Assembly: GCA_964507185.1 (NCBI GenBank)
Contig: CAZDOY010000002.1
Span: forward strand, 86,294-150,293
Length of the DNA stretch: 64,000 nucleotides
Origin: CAVRTJ01 sp964507185
GTDB lineage: Bacteria; Acidobacteriota; UBA4820; DSQY01
Direction of reading: 5' to 3'
The position numbers and the translations under genes were made by a program. Shown in pieces: positions 55,354-62,573 of this stretch. The notes below the pieces were generated by a model. That model was not told the DNA's origin, did no database searches, and saw only the letters and a list, made by a program, of their open reading frames with translations. The number at the start of each line of letters is the position of its first letter. The first letter of the stretch is position 1.

Positions 55354-58242
55354 TCACTCCTGCCCCTTTCCCCAGCCGAGAACGTTGATCCTGAGGTGCT
55401 CGCCGGCCTTTGTGCGGATGAGGACGTAACCGTCCTCCAGGCCCTTGAGGTAGAGCCGGCCCGTCAGTTCCACGTCCTTTCTGCAGTACGACTCGATGAG
55501 GTCGAAACGCCCCTCGCGAAACCATTGCACGGACTGCACGCCGTCGGCCTGTTTGGCATCGCCGAAATTGGCTTCCGCCAGCGAGGCAAGCGAAACCCTG
55601 AAGCCCAGTCTTTCTTTTAAGACGGACAGCAGGTCGAGGGTCTTCACGCGTCGGAGATCCTTCTGCGTGTAGGGTCTGAGGACATCGATGTCGAACCGGT
55701 CGACGTTGAATCCGATGACCTCGGGCGAGGCCAGGAGGTCCTCGATCAGGTCCTCCGCCTCCTCTTCGAAATACGTCCGCCACGCGTTCCGGTCGAGGTC
55801 CCAGGTAACCGCAAGGGCCAGCCGCATGTCGCGGATGTGACCCCAGCCGCCGACTTCGGAGGCGAGCTTCTGCGTCTCCAGATCGAAGACGAGGCGTCCC
55901 GGAACCCCCCGGGCTTCGGCGGGCGCCTCCTCTTCCACCACATGGGGCGCCGCATAGCCGACCTCGCCCGCGGGCGGAACATCCTCCGACCCCTCCAGGA
56001 TGCCGGCGATGAGAATGGCCGCCGTCTTGTCCAGGGGCTTGTTGCCGGACCCGCACTTCGGCGACTGGATACAGGCCGGGCAACCGTCTTCGCACTCGCA
56101 GTCACGCACCACGCGCCCCGTCGTCTCGACGAGATCTTCAAACAGCTCGTAGCCCTTCCTGCACAAGCCGACGCCGCCGGGATAGCCGTCGTAGACGAAC
56201 ACCGCCGGACCTTTCACCTGCGGGTGGTGCGGGTAGGAGATCCCGCCCAAGTCCCATCGGTCGGACAGCGCCCTCAGGGGGAAGATGCCGATGAGCGCGT
56301 GTTCGAAGGCGTGGATGCCCCCCATCAAGTGCAGTCCCAGCCTGGACGTGAGCGCGCCGAGAGCCGTGGGGAGCGCCACCCAGAATCCCTCCGTCTCGAA
56401 GACGAGGGGCGGCGATTCGAGTGGGTATTCGGCAATGGTTTCACCGCCCGACATTCTTTTCTTAACGTAGGACGTTAGATATTCAGTTACTTTGAGCTTC
56501 CCTATATGGAGATTAGACGGACCGATCTTCCGGCTTTCCAAAACCTCCAGGATTTCCGTTTCCTTGTCCCCACGAACCTCCGTGAAGTAGTCGGTGTTCT
56601 CGGCCTCGACCGTTACCTTCCTGTCCTTGTGCGAGAGGCCCGTGACGACGTATGTCTGCCCCTGGTGAAGGTAGACGGCTCCTTCGTGGCACTCCCGGTA
56701 GACTCTGTGGCCGTCGATGCTGCCGACGGCCTTGCCCGAGGGTCCCACGATGAGGTAACTCTCGCCCATGGTCCGGAGGTTGACTTCCCGGTGCGGATTT
56801 CGCCTGAGGGTGTGCCAGCTTACGCCGCCCGCGTCCAGCACCAGGTCGCCCGCTTGGTCGAGGCTGTCGATGGCGGACCGGCGAGGATCGCCGCCCCCGA
56901 AGTCCGCGTCCTCCAGCGGCACCTCGCGCGCGGCGCACAGCAGGTGAGAAGGGATGATGTGCGGGTTCTCCGGGTCGAGCACCACCTCCTCGATCGGGCG
57001 GTTGAGGAGCTTTTCCGGATGCTGCACGAAATACTGGTCGAGGGCGTCGGGCATGGCTATGAGAAAGATGGCGGCCTCCTTGTCTCCCCGGCCGACGCGG
57101 CCCATGCGCTGGTAGAGCGAGATGAGCGAACCCGGGTAGCCAACGAGGATGCAAGCATCCAGCCCGCCCACGTCGATGCCCACCTCCATGGCGGACGTAC
57201 TAACCACGCCCAGCAGTTCGCCCTCGAAAAAGGCCTTTTCTATCTTCCGCCGTTCGGCCGGCAGGAAGCCCGCCCGGTAGGACGACACGGTCTTCTTGTA
57301 GGAGCGGTCGCGCTGGCACAGCCAGGAATAGACCAGCTCCGTAACCCGGCGCGCCTTCGTGAAGGTGAGCGTCCTGGCGCCCTCTTTCAGAAGCCGGTCC
57401 ATGACCTCGCAGGCCAGCGTGTAAGGGCTGCCCTCCGCCGACATCAGGTAGAGGTGGCGTCCGGGCTTCGGCGCCCCGCTCTCCTCGACGAGGGCCGCTT
57501 CCCGGCCCGTAAGCGTCCTGAAGAAACCCCGTGGATCGGAGAGGGTGGCAGAGGTCGCCACCCAGAGCGGCGAACTCCCCTCCTTCACGAGGACCCTGCC
57601 GAAGCGCCACAGGAGATGGTGCACGTTTGCTCCGAAGATACCCCTGTAGACGTGCGTCTCGTCGAGGACCACCAGGCCGAGGGCCCGGAAGAAACGGTCC
57701 CAGTTCTCCGAAAAGGCCAGAAAGGCGAGGTGCAGCATGTCCGGGTTGGTCATCACGACAGGCGGCGGATCTTTCTGGATCTTCCGCCGGGCCGCGGCCT
57801 TCGTGTCGCCGTCGTAGATGGCCGCGTCGAAATCCTCGAAACCGAGCCTCGCCGCGAATTCCCTGAGCTTCGCGCACTGGTCCTGCGCCAGGGCCTTGTA
57901 TGGATAGATGAAGAGGGACCTGCTCGCGGGATCCTTGAGCCACCTGTCGATGGCGTAGATCTGGTAGATCAGGCTCTTGCCGCTCGCCGTGGGCGTGCTG
58001 ACGATCAGGTCGCGGCCTTCAAGGAGATGCTCGAGGCCCTTGCTCTGGTGGCTGTACAGGCGGTCCAGGCCGTTCCTCGCCAGTGCCGCGCGAAGCCTTG
58101 AATCCAGGCCGTCGGGCATAGGCGACGTCACCGCCTCGGACGGCGCCAGATCGTACCGCGCCTTTATGTTCGGTCCGAGATCGCGGTCCGCCTGCGGATC
58201 CAAAAGAAATCCAGCGGATAGCGTCGTCTTCTTTCGCGGCAT
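55354..58242 (-). CDS. DEAD/DEAH helicase with DUF1998 zinc region fused to a DnaQ-like exonuclease (MrfA-MrfB type)
   Basis: A 962-residue protein. Residues about 65-250 form helicase domain 1: STPTASGKSLIYQI (motif I), IYPYKALAQDQ, LVVLDETHVY (motif II, DETH) and VATSATLSDP. Domain 2 ends in QRMGRVGRGDKEA (motif VI). A DUF1998-like zinc region follows (CECEDGCPACIQSPKCG). The last about 170 residues are an RNase H-like DEDD exonuclease: LVFDLETQ (Asp, Glu), GFNVDRFDIDVL (Asp) and SYCRKDVELT (Asp). In Bacillus the same two activities are separate proteins, MrfA (YprA) and MrfB (YprB), that repair mitomycin-type DNA damage. The single chain here supports a direct functional link. Role in crosslink repair is inference. 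Confidence 0.9.
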   Translation of the reverse strand: MPRKKTTLSAGFLLDPQADRDLGPNIKARYDLAPSEAVTSPMPDGLDSRLRAALARNGLDRLYSHQSKGLEHLLEGRDLIVSTPTASGKSLIYQIYAIDRWLKDPASRSLFIYPYKALAQDQCAKLREFAARLGFEDFDAAIYDGDTKAAARRKIQKDPPPVVMTNPDMLHLAFLAFSENWDRFFRALGLVVLDETHVYRGIFGANVHHLLWRFGRVLVKEGSSPLWVATSATLSDPRGFFRTLTGREAALVEESGAPKPGRHLYLMSAEGSPYTLACEVMDRLLKEGARTLTFTKARRVTELVYSWLCQRDRSYKKTVSSYRAGFLPAERRKIEKAFFEGELLGVVSTSAMEVGIDVGGLDACILVGYPGSLISLYQRMGRVGRGDKEAAIFLIAMPDALDQYFVQHPEKLLNRPIEEVVLDPENPHIIPSHLLCAAREVPLEDADFGGGDPRRSAIDSLDQAGDLVLDAGGVSWHTLRRNPHREVNLRTMGESYLIVGPSGKAVGSIDGHRVYRECHEGAVYLHQGQTYVVTGLSHKDRKVTVEAENTDYFTEVRGDKETEILEVLESRKIGPSNLHIGKLKVTEYLTSYVKKRMSGGETIAEYPLESPPLVFETEGFWVALPTALGALTSRLGLHLMGGIHAFEHALIGIFPLRALSDRWDLGGISYPHHPQVKGPAVFVYDGYPGGVGLCRKGYELFEDLVETTGRVVRDCECEDGCPACIQSPKCGSGNKPLDKTAAILIAGILEGSEDVPPAGEVGYAAPHVVEEEAPAEARGVPGRLVFDLETQKLASEVGGWGHIRDMRLALAVTWDLDRNAWRTYFEEEAEDLIEDLLASPEVIGFNVDRFDIDVLRPYTQKDLRRVKTLDLLSVLKERLGFRVSLASLAEANFGDAKQADGVQSVQWFREGRFDLIESYCRKDVELTGRLYLKGLEDGYVLIRTKAGEHLRINVLGWGKGQE

Positions 58243-58290
58243 GTCACCTGTCCCGGGGGGGCCGGCACGCGGCTTCGGGGTGCGTCGGAG

Positions 58291-58758
58291 CTACCAGTCT
58301 TCCCCGCGCGGGACCTTGCGGAGATAGAAAATGTCCTTGCGGAGCTCGAACCCCTCGCTCTGGAAGAGGGCGAGACTCGGTCCGTTCCAGTCTTCGATCA
58401 GGCAGCAATAGATGCCCAACCCCTTGTCGAGAAATACCTTTTCGCAGTGGTGAATGAGCGCTCTGCCCAGCCCACGGTGCCTGTAGGAGGGCCTTACGGC
58501 CAGCCTGTTTATCCATCCCTTCCGGCCGTCGTCGTTGCCCAGCACAACGGCCGCCAATCGGTCGCCATCGAACGCCCCGATGTAGAAAGCGGGACCCTCC
58601 GAGAGCTCCAGGGCCATCAGATCGATGGCGTCCCGGCCTTCGGGATGAAACGGCAGCTCGGCCTCTTCCCAGACCTCGTGCACCCAGGGTAGTTCCCGGG
58701 CGGTGAGCATTCTGTATGTGAAGTCGCCCTTTTCCTCCAGGTCCGTCACGCCGTTCAC
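58291..58758 (-). CDS. GNAT family N-acetyltransferase
   Basis: A 155-residue GNAT with the acetyl-CoA loop VRPSYRHRGLGRALIHHCE, a preceding strand INRLAV, and the C-terminal NGPSLALFQSEGFELRKD. The start is taken as GTG 58758, whose GTGA overlaps the TusA stop by four bases; GTG 58749 is the alternative. Substrate is unknown and could be a small molecule or a protein N-terminus. It is the last gene of the YhaM-like/TusA-like/GNAT cluster. Confidence 0.85.
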   Translation of the reverse strand: MNGVTDLEEKGDFTYRMLTARELPWVHEVWEEAELPFHPEGRDAIDLMALELSEGPAFYIGAFDGDRLAAVVLGNDDGRKGWINRLAVRPSYRHRGLGRALIHHCEKVFLDKGLGIYCCLIEDWNGPSLALFQSEGFELRKDIFYLRKVPRGEDW

Positions 58759-59009
58759 TCCCTTCCCTTCCGGATGAAGGCTCTCACGATCCGTCCTTCC
58801 TGTACGAAGCCAAGCCACTTGCACCCTATACTCGTGCAGAGGGCCGGAAAATCGGCCTTAACGCCCTGGTCGTCCGCGATGACCTCCAGGAGTTTACCGT
58901 CTCCCATATCGGAAAGGCATTCCGATACCTTTACAACAGGTATTGGGCACAACAGGCCTGTAAGATCTAAATATTTATCTCCAGAGCCCTGGTTGGGTAT
59001 CGGGTCCAT
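58755..59009 (-). CDS. TusA-like sulfur carrier protein
   Basis: An 84-residue protein of the TusA/SirA fold: LDLTGLLCPIPVVKVSE with the family's Cys-Pro-x-Pro sulfur-binding motif, then LLEVIADDQGVKADFPALC. Two further cysteines (LCTSIGC) stand in a position where many anaerobe homologues also have one. It may carry persulfide sulfur for tRNA thiolation, cofactor synthesis or dissimilatory sulfur metabolism. GGAGGACTCGG precedes the ATG, which is 35 bases inside the upstream YhaM-like gene. Confidence 0.88.
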   Translation of the reverse strand: MDPIPNQGSGDKYLDLTGLLCPIPVVKVSECLSDMGDGKLLEVIADDQGVKADFPALCTSIGCKWLGFVQEGRIVRAFIRKGRE

Positions 59010-60057
59010 CCGAGTCCTCCGAAGCGCCTTGCTCTTCTCTCTCCCCGCCCTTGGATCCGGCGGTCGCGCCGTCGGGCCTCACACGGTAGTAGGCCTTCCT
59101 GATGAAGCTGTTGCGGGGAGGCGTGAAATCCCCTTCCTCGCCCGCCTCGCCGCTTTTCTCCAACTGCGTGAGGCAGTTCTGCACCTTGGCGTCCAGGTTG
59201 TCGAGGTGGTGGAAGAAGACGGCCTCCGGCGTGGACGGGTCGGCCGCGCTTCCGAACCCTTCCGAGCGCTCGCCCTGGTGGCTGAGCACGATGTGGACGA
59301 TGTGGCGCCTCTTTTCTTCGGGAAACCCGGGGATCGAGTCGCACAGTTTTTCCACGAGGCGCGCGCCCATGTAGATGTGCCCCATGAGCTTTCCGTCCGT
59401 CGTGTACTCGAAGCCGGGATCGCTTGAGATCTCGAGGGTCTTCCCGACGTCGTGAAAGAAGCAGGCGCACAGGAGAAGATCGGCGTTCATTTCGGGATAG
59501 TTCGGGGCCAGCGCCATGGCGCCTCTGGCCAGCGAAAGCGAATGTTCCAGGAGGCCGCCCACCCACGCGTGGTGGATGGCCTTCGCGGCCGGCCCTCCCG
59601 CGAAACGCCTGAAGACGTCGGCGTCCTCACGAAAGGCCTGCATGAGCCGCCGGTAATCGGCGTCCTCCATGGCCGCGATGAGGCCGTCCAACTCCTGCTC
59701 CATGTCGGCACGGGTCCTCTTGCTGCACGGGGCGAAGAAGGCGGGGTCCACGTCCTCTTCGGGCACCGTCTCGGCCGAGTGAAGGATGAACTGGAGCGCG
59801 CCCTGGAACTCGTCGACCCGCGCTGATATACGGACGGCCCGGCCGGGAACCAGGACGCCTTCCATGGCCTTCACGCGGTCCTTCACGCCGTCGGCGCTGT
59901 CCCACAACTTGGTGGACACGCCGCCCGTGGCGTCCTGGAAGGTCCCCTCCCAGTAGGGATTGCCGTTCCGCGTCTTCCGGACGCCGCCCGTCACGAGCCA
60001 CAGGACGCCCGCGAATTCCATACCCTTCTTGAGTTCTCCGATCTTTGCCTGGGCCAA
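58975..60057 (-). CDS. YhaM-like 3'-5' exoribonuclease (OB-fold plus HD domain)
   Basis: A 360-residue protein. An N-terminal OB-fold (LVTGGVRKTRNGNPYWEGTF, LVPGRAVRISARVDEF) is followed by an HD domain with AIHHAWVGGLLEHSLSLA, CFFHDVGKTLE and GHIYMGARLVEKL, plus VLSHQGERSEGFGS and HHLDNLDAKVQN. This is the arrangement of Bacillus YhaM, a Mn-dependent 3'-5' exonuclease. The tail after about residue 325 is low-complexity, rich in Glu and Gly. The start is TTG 60057, preceded by GGGAGG. It leads the overlapping cluster with the TusA-like and GNAT genes. Confidence 0.88.
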   Translation of the reverse strand: MAQAKIGELKKGMEFAGVLWLVTGGVRKTRNGNPYWEGTFQDATGGVSTKLWDSADGVKDRVKAMEGVLVPGRAVRISARVDEFQGALQFILHSAETVPEEDVDPAFFAPCSKRTRADMEQELDGLIAAMEDADYRRLMQAFREDADVFRRFAGGPAAKAIHHAWVGGLLEHSLSLARGAMALAPNYPEMNADLLLCACFFHDVGKTLEISSDPGFEYTTDGKLMGHIYMGARLVEKLCDSIPGFPEEKRRHIVHIVLSHQGERSEGFGSAADPSTPEAVFFHHLDNLDAKVQNCLTQLEKSGEAGEEGDFTPPRNSFIRKAYYRVRPDGATAGSKGGEREEQGASEDSDGPDTQPGLWR

Positions 60058-60236
60058 TCTGTCCTCCCTTATTTCACTACCGACGTGTCTGCGATACGCC
60101 CGTTTGGTTCAACAGTCTATCCCGATGGCCTGCACGCGGCAACGGAGAAGGGGCGATTTTGGATTTGGGAATTGGAATTTCGGATTTGAAGTACGACTTG
60201 GGACGGGCCTTCGAAGGCTCTTCTTCGCCGTCCCTG

Positions 60237-60277
60237 GTCTTTTCCTTAGCCTTTAGCCTTTCGGCATTAGCCCTTGG
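60237..60277 (-). repeat. Dispersed 3'-end element, copy 2
   Basis: A 41-base element lying 28 bases past the stop of the hydrolase gene, related to those at 55248 and 62529. On the gene's sense strand it reads CCAAGGGCTAATGCCGAAAG then GCTAAAGGCTAAGG, with 7-base CTAAAGG-like units. A 12-bp palindrome (GCCTTCGAAGGC) and a GGATTTGGGAATTGG stretch lie to its left, between 60154 and 60220. Confidence 0.6.
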
Positions 60278-60304
60278 CTGATTCGGAGGCCTGCCTCCAA
60301 CCAA

Positions 60305-61186
60305 TCACGTCCCCACCGCAGCGACGTGGGCACCGTCGAGGGTGTCGCGGAAGAATGCCGCGAGGGTGTCGGCCATGCCCGGCTCCAGGTGGGGGTCGGA
60401 GTGGTTCCGCCCCGGAATGATCCACAGGCGGGCGAACGCCCCGGCCGCGGCGGCGAGACGGCGGGCGTGCCTCAGCGGGATCACGGAGTCCTCGCTTCCG
60501 TGGATCAGCAGAAAGGGACAGCGGCTTCGTCCGATCACGTTTTGCGGCGCGAAGCTCTTGAAGCGGAGCCCCATCCGCCATTCGACGAAACGGAAGGCCA
60601 GCGGAAGTCCCGGCCCAAGAATCCACCAGAAGCGACCCAGCGTGGCGCGGGGGTCGCGCGGGTCTGCGAAGGCTCCCACCGTTGCGACGGCCGCGATCCG
60701 CTCGTCCCTGGATGAGGCCAGAATGGCCGCCGACCCGCCCACCGACAACCCCAGGACGCCGAGGTGCACTTCGGAACCGCACCGCCGCTCCACCCAGTCC
60801 ACCGCGGCGAGTATATCCTCTGCGAACTTGGGCATGGACGCATAGCCGTCTTCATCAGACGAACCGTGGTGGCGCGCGTCGAAAGCCAGCAGGTCGACCC
60901 CTGCCGGATGGAGCATCTTCACGTAGGGCAGCATGCGCTGGACGTTCCGTCCCCAGCCGTGCACCAGAATCACGACCGGCGCACCCGACGCCCCGCACGG
61001 GATCCACCAGCCATAGAGAGTCTTACCGCCGGTGGTGGGAAAGCGGACCTCTTCGAAGTCGATCCCCAGGGAGGACGGGACCTTCCGGTGCCTGGCTCGC
61101 GGGTTCCGCCAGCCCACCGTGATCAGCACCAGGACGGCGGCCTGATACACAACCGCAACACCCACGACCATAAGGACCACGCTCAC
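60305..61186 (-). CDS. Alpha/beta hydrolase, membrane-anchored
   Basis: A 293-residue hydrolase. An N-terminal membrane helix (MSVVLMVVGVAVVYQAAVLV) precedes the hydrolase core: VILVHGWGRN (oxyanion region), the nucleophile elbow LGLSVGGSAAIL with Ser, LIHGSEDSVIPL with Asp, and GRNHSDPH with His. It resembles BAAT/dienelactone-type serine hydrolases of unknown substrate. GTG 61186 lies 15 bases after the AICAR transformylase stop, so the two share a transcript. Confidence 0.88.
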   Translation of the reverse strand: MSVVLMVVGVAVVYQAAVLVLITVGWRNPRARHRKVPSSLGIDFEEVRFPTTGGKTLYGWWIPCGASGAPVVILVHGWGRNVQRMLPYVKMLHPAGVDLLAFDARHHGSSDEDGYASMPKFAEDILAAVDWVERRCGSEVHLGVLGLSVGGSAAILASSRDERIAAVATVGAFADPRDPRATLGRFWWILGPGLPLAFRFVEWRMGLRFKSFAPQNVIGRSRCPFLLIHGSEDSVIPLRHARRLAAAAGAFARLWIIPGRNHSDPHLEPGMADTLAAFFRDTLDGAHVAAVGT

Positions 61187-61201
61187 CGTTCTTCGTCTCC
61201 C

Positions 61202-62293
61202 TCAATGATGGAACAGCCGCACCCCCGTGTTCACGAAGACGATGCCCAGCTCGTTGCACCGCTCGATGATGTCGCCGTCCCGTATCGACCCCATGGGCGA
61301 CGCGATGGTCCGGACGCCGTTCCTGTGGGCCGCCTCGATGTTGTCGGTCTGGGGAAAGAAGCCGTCCGAGCAGAGGCACAGATCCGGCAGATCCGAAAGG
61401 CTCAAAGTGTCGCCGTACAGGTCCTTGCGCGTCTGTTCCAGGAACTGGTCCTTGTCGGTCTTCTTGATCCTGCCCCCGTCCGGGAACTCCACCTTCGAAA
61501 AGTCCAGGCGCGTCTTCTGGTACCACCGGTTGGCCTTGGAGAGCGCGAGTTCCGTGCACAGGATTCGGGACTGCTGGCCCGAACCTATGCCGATGGCGTG
61601 GCCGTTGGACACGACGTCGATGGAGTTGGACTGGGTATATTTGAGCGTGATCATGCCCACGAGCAGGTTCCGCTTCACCTCGGGCGGCACATCCCTGCGT
61701 TCGGTGACCACGTTTCCCAGCAGGCTCTCGTCGACGACGAGGTCGTTCCGCTTCTGCCGGAGGGTCATGCCGAAGACGGTCCGCTCTTCGACGGGGTCGG
61801 GGCTGTAATCCGGGTCTATCTTGAAGATCACGTACTTCCCGCCCTTCTTGGCCTTGAGGACCTCGAGGGCCTCGGGCTCGAAGCCCGGGGCGATGATGCC
61901 GTCCGAGACCTCCGTCTTGATGATCATGGCGGTTTCCACGTCGACCGGCCGGCTCAGGCCGATAAAGTCCCCGAAGGAGGCCAGCCGGTCCGACCCGCGG
62001 GCCTTCAGGTAGGCCCTGCCCAGGGCCGACGACACCTCGCCCTGCATGTTGTAGGACAGCAGTTCGCCTTTGGTGACATCCGTGCCCACCGCGCTGCCGG
62101 ACGGCGTCACGTGCTTGAAGGACGTGGCAGCCGCCATCCCCGTCGCGGCGTCCAGCTCCCTCACGAGCTGCCACGCGTTCAGCGCGTCCAGTATGTTGAT
62201 CACGCTCGGCGAGCCGTTCACGAATTCCAGGCTCTTGTTGTCGGCCAGTTCGGCGTAGTCCTGGTGCGGGTTCATACCGTACTTGAGTTTCAT
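61202..62293 (-). CDS. AICAR transformylase-only protein (PurH C-terminal type)
   Basis: A 363-residue protein made only of the AICAR formyltransferase part of PurH. It has LKYGMNPHQDYAEL, LNAWQLVREL, ATSFKHVTPSGSAVG (the catalytic Lys-His block), KYTQSNSIDVVSNGHAIGIG, SGQQSRILC and CLCSDGFFPQTDNIEAA. The N-terminal IMP cyclohydrolase (MGS-like) domain of ordinary PurH (about 520 residues) is absent, so closing of the purine ring must be done by another protein. A GGAGATAGGA site precedes the ATG. Such split enzymes occur in archaea and some Desulfobacterota. Confidence 0.92.
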   Translation of the reverse strand: MKLKYGMNPHQDYAELADNKSLEFVNGSPSVINILDALNAWQLVRELDAATGMAAATSFKHVTPSGSAVGTDVTKGELLSYNMQGEVSSALGRAYLKARGSDRLASFGDFIGLSRPVDVETAMIIKTEVSDGIIAPGFEPEALEVLKAKKGGKYVIFKIDPDYSPDPVEERTVFGMTLRQKRNDLVVDESLLGNVVTERRDVPPEVKRNLLVGMITLKYTQSNSIDVVSNGHAIGIGSGQQSRILCTELALSKANRWYQKTRLDFSKVEFPDGGRIKKTDKDQFLEQTRKDLYGDTLSLSDLPDLCLCSDGFFPQTDNIEAAHRNGVRTIASPMGSIRDGDIIERCNELGIVFVNTGVRLFHH

Positions 62294-62528
62294 GGCGTCC
62301 TATCTCCCGAGAGTTGAAGGCTCATACCCATTGGACTTCAGCTAGAGTGCATACGACAGGTAAACGGCATGCGCCGTACCTCTACCACAGCCTCATACTC
62401 TATCGAAAAAAAGGCCCGGCTGGCTATCTCGCCGCCGTCGCGCTGTGACCCGCCATGACCTGCCGCAGGCACCGGCGCGGTCGCTCAGCCGATTCGGCCA
62501 CTGCAACGGCGAACCGTTCTGCCGCTCT

Positions 62529-62573
62529 GTTTTTTCTTAGGCCTTAGGCCTTAGGCTTTAGCCCTTCCCTTGG
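62529..62573 (-). repeat. Dispersed 3'-end element, copy 3, overlapping the glyS stop
   Basis: A 45-base member of the same family, with three perfect 7-base units (GCCTAAG on the sense strand). It covers the final codons and stop of glyS, so the C-terminal residues GLKPKA are encoded within the element. It is followed by AAAAAAC on the sense strand. Confidence 0.6.

Noticed and set aside
56506..58101. A 531-codon plus-strand frame opposite the helicase
   Set aside because: It mirrors the helicase codons; helicase motifs on the minus strand are unambiguous.
60764..62317. A 517-codon plus-strand frame across two genes
   Set aside because: It spans the AICAR transformylase and hydrolase genes in antisense and matches no protein family.
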